DNA of 6,169 nucleotides from an uncultured Nitrospina sp. Its GTDB lineage: Bacteria > Nitrospinota > Nitrospinia > Nitrospinales > VA-1. The stretch is from contig CATMOP010000128.1 in assembly GCA_950072225.1 (NCBI GenBank), positions 1-6,169 of the forward strand, in the 5' to 3' direction. The translations under genes were made by a program, and so were the position numbers. The notes beneath the pieces were generated by a model, which saw only the letters and a list, made by a program, of their open reading frames with translations, did not search any database and was not told where the DNA came from. How positions within the stretch are numbered: the stretch's first letter is position 1; every line of letters starts with the position of its first letter. This document shows, one piece after another, positions 1 through 5,221 of the stretch.

Positions 1-160
1 AACGCATCGCTATCATGAACTATGCCCCATTTATTTTTTGATAGGACTATTCTTAAGGATCAGGCTATTCTATGCCAGTTGGCGGGGATAGGCAAGGGAG
101 TGGGAGGGTTGCTACTCCTGCTACTTTTCACAGTCAAGCGGGGGGTAGGCTAATTGTTCT
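1..160. other. Left-edge non-coding stretch
   Basis: I see no convincing gene here. Both strands hold only short open frames: a 30-codon frame on the plus strand from the ATG at 73 and a 23-codon GTG frame on the minus strand. Neither has a clear ribosome binding site or a recognisable product. The stretch lies downstream of the DUF5681 gene, and the T-rich run near 164-178 lies inside that gene's 3' end. It could be the 3' untranslated region plus decayed or intergenic DNA. Confidence 0.4.
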
Positions 161-613
161 TTAGTTTTTTCTTTTTTCCAAATTGCTTATCCGTTCCTCA
201 AGTTCAGTTGTTTCAATCGCTTTTCTATAATTCTCAACCATACCAGATAAGACTTGCCCCTCACTTGGTGTTAATTCTCCATCAGCAACTCCAGATGAAA
301 TAACAGCCATTGCCTTGATCGTATCCTCAACACATTCCATTTGTGGCAAGTCCAGATTAACTGGCCTGTCCTTTCTGGGTGGTACTAATCGCTCTATGCA
401 AAGGCGCATTGCTGTACTGTCACCATCAAGAGCCTTCTGAACGCATTGTTGGATTAATTCTTCTGCTTGTCCATCAAGAAGCCGCTCCGCAAGTATGGTG
501 GCCTTATGGCGAGTTCCCGGTTTTTTCCCAGCCGGATTACCGCTCTGACCTTTTTTCCACAGGTGGTCTTTATTCTGCTTTGCATTTGCAGAAACTTCAG
601 GTTTCTCACTCAT
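161..613 (-). CDS. DUF5681 domain-containing protein (phage/mobile-element associated)
   Basis: The 150-residue product carries the DUF5681 signature near its N-terminus: KKGQSGNPAGKKPG at residues 20-33, followed by TRHKAT. A conserved helical stretch follows with ALDGDSTAMRLCIERLVPPR (61-80). The C-terminal part, with GELTPSEGQVLSGMVENYR (112-130) and a charged helix to the end, is also typical. Length fits the family. The ATG at 613 is preceded by GGAG with an 8-base spacer, which supports the start. The family's function is unknown; members are frequent in phage genomes and integrated elements, sometimes near terminase genes, and the basic N-terminus suggests nucleic-acid contact (inference). 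Here it stands without any recognisable terminase, portal or integrase gene, so it may be an orphan of a decayed element or the edge of one continuing left. Confidence 0.85.
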   Translation of the reverse strand: MSEKPEVSANAKQNKDHLWKKGQSGNPAGKKPGTRHKATILAERLLDGQAEELIQQCVQKALDGDSTAMRLCIERLVPPRKDRPVNLDLPQMECVEDTIKAMAVISSGVADGELTPSEGQVLSGMVENYRKAIETTELEERISNLEKRKN

Positions 614-732
614 AGCTCAATCTCCACTTTCATCTGAATTTTCAGGTTCAGCCTGTTTTTTGTCGGGACAGTTGACCATAATAATCGTCCACTCGCTGTG
701 GGGCGGTGATATTCTTCCTCAGCTTTCCTGCC

Positions 733-795
733 CCGCAGGGGTACAACTGGTAAGAACTCCTCAAGGCGTAGCCTTGTTGCCAGTTGCCCCTGCGG
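733..795. repeat. Large nested hairpin downstream of the FGE-like gene
   Basis: The arms CCGCAGGGG-TA-CAACTGG (733-750) and CCAGTTG-CCCCTGCGG (780-795) are perfectly complementary over 16 pairs except for a 2-base bulge (742-743). The stem continues with T751-G779, A752-T778 and A753-T777. Inside sits a second perfect hairpin, CAAGGC-GTA-GCCTTG (762-776), separated by an 8-base one-sided bulge (754-761). The element starts 7 bp beyond the stop codon of the FGE-like gene. There is no U-tract on either strand, so it is not a standard intrinsic terminator. Possibilities are a REP-like or other miniature palindromic element, a recombination site, a structured 3' end protecting the mRNA, or a cruciform of the kind found downstream of variable regions in diversity-generating retroelements. 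The sequence alone does not decide. Confidence 0.8.
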
Positions 796-802
796 CTAGC
801 AG

Positions 803-1438
803 CTAGTGGGCGCATCGGAAACCAACATAATGAAATTTGTGGATGGGAAGGCTGGATATCCTGTGAGAGGATTTTAAACTTCCCACTCCATTCCTCCATG
901 ATCCTCCTCGGGCTACCTTTCCACTGCGTTCATGATCACTTTGGGTCCATTCCCAGACATTTCCGGCCATATCATAAAGTCCCCATGAATTTGGCTCCTT
1001 TTCTCCTACAACATGGGTCTGTTTATCAGCATTGCCCTTGTGCCAGGCGTAACGGTCCGGTTGGTTTTCGCCCCAATAATAAGGAGATGTTGTTCCTGCA
1101 CGGATAGCCCTTTCCCACTCCTGTTCCGTGGGCAACCGCTTGCCGACCTTAGCACAAAAGGCGACAGCCAGATTCCAGCTCACCTTTTCAACCGGCCGGT
1201 CATCCCCCTTGAAAAAGGAGGGATTGGCACGCATGACCTTGAAATAGTCCGCCTGCGTAACTTCATATCGATCTATATAGAATCCATGGTTTTTCTCACT
1301 CGATCCAACAGGACTGGATTCGCCAGGAGTTATGTACACCATACCGGAAGTATTGCCCCCTTCACCTGCCACCGGATTCAGGACAAACCATAAAGCTAGA
1401 CAACCCAAAACAAAAAAATTTTTAATAAACCGGTTCAC
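803..1438 (-). CDS. Secreted SUMF1/FGE-fold (C-type-lectin fold) protein, catalytic cysteines absent
   Basis: The 211-residue protein opens with a signal peptide (basic start, hydrophobic 8-20, likely cut after VAG near 25) and then a formylglycine-generating-enzyme/SUMF1 domain. Landmarks are YIDRYEVTQADYFKVM (54-69), PVEKVSWNLAVAFCAKVGKR (82-101) with LPTEQEWE, WGLYDMAGNVWEW (152-164), RGGSW (177-181) and GFRCA (206-210). True FGEs carry two active-site cysteines just after RGGS; here that stretch reads RNGVGSLKSSHR, so sulfatase-activating chemistry is unlikely. A binding or structural role in the periplasm or outside the cell is more probable (inference). The start is GTG at 1438, because an in-frame stop lies 9 bp upstream and the next ATG (residue 33) would lose the signal peptide; no good ribosome binding site is visible. 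An early VLGC is too close to the N-terminus and followed by too much hydrophobic sequence to be a convincing lipobox. Confidence 0.88.
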   Translation of the reverse strand: MNRFIKNFFVLGCLALWFVLNPVAGEGGNTSGMVYITPGESSPVGSSEKNHGFYIDRYEVTQADYFKVMRANPSFFKGDDRPVEKVSWNLAVAFCAKVGKRLPTEQEWERAIRAGTTSPYYWGENQPDRYAWHKGNADKQTHVVGEKEPNSWGLYDMAGNVWEWTQSDHERSGKVARGGSWRNGVGSLKSSHRISSLPIHKFHYVGFRCAH

Positions 1439-1794
1439 AATAATTTAGCGGCTAAGAAATTCGCTTTTAGATTGCGGATCAAAAATTTCGTTTATCCTTC
1501 ACTTCATGGGTTATTCTTTTTTATTGGATTGGGTTCTGATTCATCGCACCACATTGAACATTATGCAATCTTATAAATTTTAATCCAATTAGACAAAATA
1601 TTGGCATAAGCTGGGAGATTTCCCCTATTCCAGAACAAATGATATTGAAATATTAAGCCCTTCACACAAGAGAAGTCCCTATTTTTAAAAGACTTATAAA
1701 GGTCCCTCGTCACAATTTAAGTTTGGCATGAAACTTGCCGTAAAGGTATGTAATTAATGATTTTTTAGCTTCTATCTCAGGAAGGTACACGACC
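1439..1794. other. AT-rich divergent intergenic region with sigma-54 promoter
   Basis: This 356-bp stretch separates the minus-strand FGE-like gene from a plus-strand small gene. I see no credible gene in it; a 25-codon frame from the ATG at 1506 has no ribosome binding site. It holds a sigma-54-type promoter at 1724-1739. Upstream are several short dyads: ATTGGATT at 1523-1530 with its exact reverse complement AATCCAAT at 1582-1589, the pair CCAAT/ATTGG spanning 1585-1604, and an imperfect palindrome GGGAGATTTCCC at 1613-1624. Their distance from the promoter (about 110-230 bp) suits enhancer sites of sigma-54 activators, but this is inference. No clear promoter for the FGE-like gene was identified. 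Confidence 0.5.
1724..1739 (+). promoter_or_regulatory. Sigma-54 (-24/-12) promoter
   Basis: TGGCATG-AAAC-TTGCC matches the RpoN consensus TGGCAYR-N4-TTGCW at all specified positions but the last. The invariant GG (1725-1726) and GC (1737-1738) are separated by exactly 10 bases, as required. Transcription would begin near 1750, leaving a leader of about 45 bases before the ATG at 1795. Such a promoter would need an activator ATPase; none is encoded in the window. The match is strong for a single site, but its activity is inferred. Confidence 0.6.
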
Positions 1795-1938
1795 ATGGAA
1801 AAGGTTAAAATTGCTTATCCCATCACTGACAGCACATCTGACATGCCTGCTTCTAAGGACTCATTTGTATTTAAGAGTATTGTCGCGTCTTTAGCAGGGG
1901 CTTCCATACCCGCAGTAATTTTCTATTTTTTGATGTAA
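1795..1938 (+). CDS. Small single-pass membrane protein (47 aa) behind a sigma-54 promoter
   Basis: The frame encodes 47 residues. The first 27 are polar (MEKVKIAYPITDSTSDM..., with acidic and Ser/Thr residues). Residues 28-47 form one hydrophobic segment, SIVASLAGASIPAVIFYFLM, reaching the last residue, like a tail-anchored protein with the N-terminus in the cytoplasm (inference). An excellent Shine-Dalgarno sequence AGGAAGG (1779-1785) lies 9 bases before the ATG, and a sigma-54 promoter match lies 56 bases upstream. Promoter, ribosome binding site and membrane segment together argue for a real gene despite its size. I do not recognise the family. The stop lies 17 bp from the stop of the convergent secretin-like gene, with no clear terminator between them. 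Confidence 0.55.
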   Translation: MEKVKIAYPITDSTSDMPASKDSFVFKSIVASLAGASIPAVIFYFLM

Positions 1939-1955
1939 CGATCAATAGGTAAAAA

Positions 1956-2855
1956 TCAATCCGGCGATCCAATGATGGATTGCTGCTGTTCCACCTTTAA
2001 AAATATGCTTCTTTTTTCAACCTTCCCAGACGTATTTCTACTGGCAATACCCGAACCCTGCTCATTCCTGTTTTGATTTAATCCTCCCAATTCAATCCAC
2101 TCCCCGAGCCGCCCTCTTATTACCGTACTAAGGCCAACTGTTTCTATTTCCCCATTTATTATTCTGGATTGCTGTGGTGAAATTTCGAGAATAACCTGAT
2201 CGCCCCGAATATGAGGCAATACCATGAACCCGCTCCGCACATCCTTAAATCGAATAGATTCAAGTTGAGTGACATCGTTTCCCGTAGCAAAACTTGTGGT
2301 TTCTTTGAAGGGTATTCGCCGAGTAAAATAAATCGTCGCCGCATTTCCTTCCAAGGTCGTGACGACCTGGGTATTCATTTCATCCAAAAAGGAATTTCTT
2401 TGCAAAAACCTTCCCAGGACCGACCCTTTTCCTGTTTTGCCTTCAATAATTAGTCCCTCGGAACCCTTATTTCCAGGATTGATAATAATCCGTCCCGCTT
2501 CTCCGATAGGGATTTCCGCATCCAACTCTTTTTTCAGTTCATTCAGTTGGGAGCGAAACCCCTGCTTCACCGTAATGCGCAAATTTTTGAGTTGGATATC
2601 GATTTTTTCGAGAAGGGTTTTTATTTCTCTCAGTTTTCTGGGAGAAGCCCGTACAATGAGCTGTTGACCCATTCCCGAAACCGTCCCATTTCGCCCCAAC
2701 AATTGGCGAATGATGGGAATCACATCCTCCACCCGTCTATTATTGAGGGGAATGACCTCCAGCTTTTCCTGCGCCATCACCGCCGGAACGGCAAGGAGAA
2801 AAATCAAAAAACCGTATCTCAGGGCTCTTGGAAACATAAAGGGCAATATTGGCAT
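1956..2855 (-). CDS. Exported secretin-related protein (NolW-like, short)
   Basis: The 299-residue protein has a signal peptide (hydrophobic 14-26, likely cut after VMA at about 28). A secretin N-domain follows at 32-96: EVIPLNNRRVEDVIPIIRQL, then QQLIVRASPRKLREIKTLLE. The C-terminal half (about 161-288) resembles the start of the secretin domain, with VLPHIRGDQVILEISPQ (212-228) and VIRGRLGEWIELGGL (245-259). Full secretins such as PilQ, GspD or YscC are usually 500-700 residues with several N-domains and a complete barrel; this one has a single N-domain and a short C-part. That layout matches the stand-alone NolW-like secretin-related proteins of Gram-negative bacteria, whose role is not established. 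The first ATG (2855) is used here; the ATG at 2837 is equally possible and neither has a good ribosome binding site. It lies 60 bp downstream of the J-protein continuation frame, so co-transcription is likely. Confidence 0.82.
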   Translation of the reverse strand: MPILPFMFPRALRYGFLIFLLAVPAVMAQEKLEVIPLNNRRVEDVIPIIRQLLGRNGTVSGMGQQLIVRASPRKLREIKTLLEKIDIQLKNLRITVKQGFRSQLNELKKELDAEIPIGEAGRIIINPGNKGSEGLIIEGKTGKGSVLGRFLQRNSFLDEMNTQVVTTLEGNAATIYFTRRIPFKETTSFATGNDVTQLESIRFKDVRSGFMVLPHIRGDQVILEISPQQSRIINGEIETVGLSTVIRGRLGEWIELGGLNQNRNEQGSGIASRNTSGKVEKRSIFLKVEQQQSIIGSPD

Positions 2856-2915
2856 GAAAGAAGGGTTCTTGGTATCCAGAAAACCCCAAAATCTTATCAG
2901 GCAGGCAAAGCAGAA

Positions 2916-3200
2916 TTAAAATCCGCGGGTTTTTATCCTCGGGACAGATTTCATGAAATCCTGAAAACCATTCAGGCCTTCCTCAACATAACCGTCAAAC
3001 TCAGCCCCGTCCATATTGTCCCTGGAGATCACCTTGGGCCGGGGCTTTATCTTTTTGCCATGTTTCAGAAATTTAATGAAGTTCCCCCGGCATTCATCCA
3101 CAAACCTGTTGAAATCATGATCAACAGCCATGCTGGCAGAATAGAAACGCTTATAAGTTTTCTGCCGCTGGCAAACAAGTTCAGTACTCTTAAAACGTAT
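2916..3200 (-). pseudogene. Minus-one-frame continuation of the J-domain protein
   Basis: Reading on from the A-tract in the -1 frame gives 94 residues beginning IRFKSTELVCQRQKTYKRFY and including FNRFVDECRGNFIKFLKHGK, KPRPKVISRDNMDG and EEGLNGFQDFMKSV. It is charged, has alternating Phe/Leu helical patterns and looks like genuine protein. Joined to the first 83 residues it makes 177 residues. The only internal ATG (3131) has no ribosome binding site, so an independent gene starting there is less likely. The tract reads GAA-AAA-AAA, putting the heptamer A-AAA-AAA in the phase needed for -1 slippage, but no close downstream stem-loop or upstream Shine-Dalgarno-like stimulator is seen. Alternatives are a true one-base deletion, an assembly error in the homopolymer, or programmed ribosomal or transcriptional slippage. 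No domain is recognised in this tail. Confidence 0.6.
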
Positions 3201-3448
3201 TTTTTTTCTTGTTTGCGTTTCAAGAGTTGCTCATAAGAATGGCGTTTTTTATTATCTCGCAAAAAATTATATGCGGCGGTTGAAAGAATGAAACGTTGCT
3301 TTTCCTTTTCGGTCGATTCGGCCCGATCCGGGTGGTATTTCCTGGCCAATTGCCAATAACTTTTTTTAATCTGCTCTCCGCTCGCGTAATTTTCCAAACC
3401 AAGCAGATGATAAAGATTATAGGCTTGTAAAACTAAAGGATATTTCAT
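3065..3448 (-). CDS. J-domain protein, apparently frameshifted after residue 83
   Basis: The N-terminal 75 residues are a J domain: YHLLGLENYASGEQIKKSYW (13-32), LARKYHPDR with the HPD motif at 39-41, and helices III-IV at about 49-75. J domains stimulate the ATPase of an Hsp70 (DnaK). After K83 the frame crosses an 8-A tract (3200-3207) and continues as 44 residues with a hydrophobic patch (about 98-113), ending at 3065. The -1 frame opens across the same tract and reads as a polar, protein-like sequence for 94 more residues, so this stop is probably not the ancestral end. A consensus TATAAT lies about 7 bases upstream of the ATG and no Shine-Dalgarno sequence is evident, suggesting a leaderless transcript. 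If the in-frame tail is real, it would be a membrane-anchored J protein of 127 residues. Confidence 0.8.
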   Translation of the reverse strand: MKYPLVLQAYNLYHLLGLENYASGEQIKKSYWQLARKYHPDRAESTEKEKQRFILSTAAYNFLRDNKKRHSYEQLLKRKQEKKYVLRVLNLFASGRKLISVSILPAWLLIMISTGLWMNAGGTSLNF

Positions 3449-3455
3449 GCTCTTT

Positions 3456-3461
3456 ATTATA
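3456..3461 (-). promoter_or_regulatory. Consensus -10 element of the J-domain gene (possible leaderless start)
   Basis: The minus strand reads TATAAT, then AAAGAGC, then the ATG of the J-domain gene. With normal spacing, transcription would start at or one base before the ATG, giving a leaderless or nearly leaderless mRNA. A second TATAAT lies further upstream in the same 47-bp divergent spacer. No good -35 box was found, and AT-rich sequence makes such matches common, so confidence is modest. Confidence 0.35.
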
Positions 3462-3495
3462 TATCTTCAAAACATAATTATTATAAAATCAGTAT

Positions 3496-4203
3496 ATGAT
3501 CGAATTGACTTCAGTCCTAATAATAATGCTTCTCTTCGTATTTCCCCTACCGGTATTAGCCATCAGCTTAGGGCTTTTTACCACCTGGAGTCTATACAGA
3601 AAATCCGAAGCCTTCAATAATCAGCCCTCCGAAGGAAAGAAAAATCTAATCCTGAGCCTAGTATTATTCCTGGTAAATATTATTTGCAGTATTATTCTGG
3701 GGGTAACCCTGGCATTTGGGATCTATTATTTCATTTTCGATAATTTTTATCTATTAATCTTCAACTTTTTATTTTGCTCTGCTATTTCACTGAGGTGGTT
3801 TGATTTCACGCATAATCTTTATCGGCACTTCATTTTCAAACTCAAACCCTTTAAAACAGATGCTTTCGCTCAATCCTATTTTGTCGTTTGTCAAGGTTTC
3901 AGGGAAAGGGACCATGGAGGCTTCGGGTTAGCCCCGGTCTATACCGATGCAGGAACACTTGCACTGGAAAATAATAAAGTGGTCTTTCATGGGGTGTTTC
4001 GAAAAGAAACCTTTTCTCCTTCCAATATCATCCATGTGGAGAAAAAGAGCTCTGAGAAAATAACCATCCTCTCAAAACAAAGTAACTTTACAAACGCGGA
4101 TATGTTTTTAATAACCCTGAAGGATAAATTTTATCCTTTCAAAAGCCGCCCAGACCGTGACAAAATTTTCAAACAACTGATGGAGCAATCCCAGACTGCC
4201 TGA
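3496..4203 (+). CDS. Membrane protein of unknown function with cytosolic C-terminal domain
   Basis: The 235-residue protein is not recognised as a known family. Three hydrophobic segments are visible at about 6-33, 50-80 and 82-98, the last two joined by a very short turn (FDN). The remaining ~130 residues are soluble. The final part, with VVFHGVFRKETFSPSNIIHV (162-181), a strand-rich ITILSKQ stretch and LITLKDKFYPFKSRPDRDKI (205-224), has the strand pattern and terminal helix of a bacterial PH-like or GRAM-like domain; this is a resemblance, not an identification. The ATG at 3496 has no Shine-Dalgarno sequence, and the spacer to the divergent J-domain gene is only 47 bp, so a short or leaderless transcript is possible. 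Coding bias and AT-richness are similar to those of the J-domain gene opposite. Confidence 0.72.
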   Translation: MIELTSVLIIMLLFVFPLPVLAISLGLFTTWSLYRKSEAFNNQPSEGKKNLILSLVLFLVNIICSIILGVTLAFGIYYFIFDNFYLLIFNFLFCSAISLRWFDFTHNLYRHFIFKLKPFKTDAFAQSYFVVCQGFRERDHGGFGLAPVYTDAGTLALENNKVVFHGVFRKETFSPSNIIHVEKKSSEKITILSKQSNFTNADMFLITLKDKFYPFKSRPDRDKIFKQLMEQSQTA

Positions 4204-4227
4204 AATTGTCGCTTCCTATTCAATTTA

Positions 4228-4256
4228 TTGAATGATTCCGCAATAGAAGATAAAAT
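4228..4256 (+). promoter_or_regulatory. Sigma-70-type promoter upstream of the DnaJ-like gene
   Basis: TTGAAT (4228-4233) and TAAAAT (4251-4256) are separated by 17 bases, the optimal spacing, matching 4 of 6 and 5 of 6 consensus positions. Transcription would begin near 4263, about 45 bases before the ATG at 4308. The -35 box is also the right arm of a small perfect dyad, ATTCAA-TTTA-TTGAAT (4218-4233), which could be an operator, though short AT-rich dyads arise by chance. Confidence 0.45.
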
Positions 4257-4307
4257 AAGGTGTCCATAAATATACCGTTCATTCCTGAGGTTTAGAAATT
4301 ACCCGCT

Positions 4308-5219
4308 ATGGCCCAAGCCACCACTCGAAATTATTACAAGATTCTCGGTGTCACCCAGAAAACTAAAAAAGCAGATCTCAAAAAAAAATACCGGGAACTG
4401 GCAAAAAAATACCACCCAGACACCAATTCGGGAAGTAAGGTAGCCGAGGACAAGTTCAAAATCATCTCTGAAGCTTATGAAATACTCAGCAATGCGAAAA
4501 AAAGAAAGGCGTATGACCGCGAGAGAGCCTACCGGAAAAGATCTCCCCGTCGGCCTAAGAGCCAACCCAATTGGAACGCACCCCCCGGGGGATTTGGAAG
4601 AGAGCCGGGCGGCAACCGGCAGGGGTTTGAAGAACCTTTCGCTCAGGAACCGGAGTCTATTGACCCGGATATGCCAACCAGCGGATTTGACCTGCAGTTC
4701 ATGGCCGATGTTCCCCTGCCTATTGTGGCACTGGGGGGAACAATCCCCTACACTTATGAAAAATATGTGCACTGCGAAGAATGTGAAGGAACCGGAACCA
4801 GCGGAGGTGACGAGTGTCCGGAGTGCCAGGGCAAACAACTGATCGTTCGTTCTGTTACCTTGGATGTGAAAATTCCCCCAGGTGTGGCCGACCAACACAC
4901 TCTGACCATCCTCAAAGAAGGTGGGGCAGGTAGAAATGGAGGCCCTCCAGGAGTCCTGTTTTTAAAAATCTGCACTCAACCTCATCCCAAATTCAAGCGG
5001 GTCAAAAATGATATCATCCAGGGAGTTACAATCTCTTCCAAACTGGCGGAAGAAGGCGGCCCCCTTGAAATTGAAACCCTGACTGCCACTACAACCATTC
5101 AAGTGGAAGAAGAAACTCTGATTGGCGAAGAACTACGTGTGCCAGGAGAAGGCGCAGCAATAAGCTGGGGAAAAAAGCGGGGGGACCTTATCATCAAATT
5201 CAATATTGAGGATGATTGA
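4308..5219 (+). CDS. DnaJ-like co-chaperone with a half-size zinc-finger region
   Basis: The 303-residue protein has a canonical J domain at about 8-70 (YYKILGV, then LAKKYHPDTN with HPD at 36-38, then AYEILSNAKKRKAYD). A Gly/Pro/Arg-rich linker follows (78-105), then a DnaJ C-terminal region: DLQFMADVPLPIVALGGTIP (128-147), the zinc-binding insert, DVKIPPGVADQHTLTILKEG (186-205) and a second beta domain ending LRVPGEGAAISWGKKRGDLI (276-295). Classic DnaJ has four CXXCXGXG repeats binding two zinc ions; here only two remain, CEECEGTG (C156, C159) and CPECQGKQ (C170, C173), enough for one zinc site. The C-terminal dimerisation part is short; typical DnaJ is about 370-380 residues. It should stimulate DnaK and bind clients, but is probably a specialised paralogue rather than the main dnaJ, since no dnaK or grpE is adjacent. 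No strong ribosome binding site is seen. The next gene begins 2 bp after the stop, indicating an operon. Confidence 0.88.
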   Translation: MAQATTRNYYKILGVTQKTKKADLKKKYRELAKKYHPDTNSGSKVAEDKFKIISEAYEILSNAKKRKAYDRERAYRKRSPRRPKSQPNWNAPPGGFGREPGGNRQGFEEPFAQEPESIDPDMPTSGFDLQFMADVPLPIVALGGTIPYTYEKYVHCEECEGTGTSGGDECPECQGKQLIVRSVTLDVKIPPGVADQHTLTILKEGGAGRNGGPPGVLFLKICTQPHPKFKRVKNDIIQGVTISSKLAEEGGPLEIETLTATTTIQVEEETLIGEELRVPGEGAAISWGKKRGDLIIKFNIEDD

Positions 5220-5221
5220 AT

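Noticed and set aside
617..679. 20-codon minus-strand frame ending 3 bp before the DUF5681 start
   Set aside because: Its stop placement just before the next ATG is suggestive of translational coupling, but it is very short, has no clear ribosome binding site and no recognisable family.
73..786. Shared 9-mer TGCCAGTTG at 73-81 and 778-786 as possible element ends
   Set aside because: Dozens of 9-base matches are expected by chance in 6 kb and flanking bases do not extend the match.
733..795. Hairpin as an intrinsic terminator or integron attC site
   Set aside because: No T-run follows the stem on either strand, and the attC core motifs at the arm ends together with an integrase gene are missing.
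648..899. Open frame of 83 codons on the minus strand across the end of the FGE-like gene and the hairpin
   Set aside because: It overlaps the well-supported FGE-like C-terminus in another frame, has no domain, and its sequence is dictated by the hairpin arms.
2547..3236. 229-codon open frame on the plus strand
   Set aside because: It lies antisense to the secretin-like and J-domain genes, which have clear domains; it has no domain, and its amino-acid pattern looks like an antisense shadow.
4380..4388. Nine-A tract in the DnaJ-like gene as a second programmed frameshift site
   Set aside because: The frame stays intact through the J domain, and a -1 shift there would reach a stop within about 20 codons, so it is ordinary lysine coding.
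4299..4898. 199-codon open frame on the minus strand
   Set aside because: It is antisense to the DnaJ-like gene, whose J domain and zinc motifs are unmistakable.
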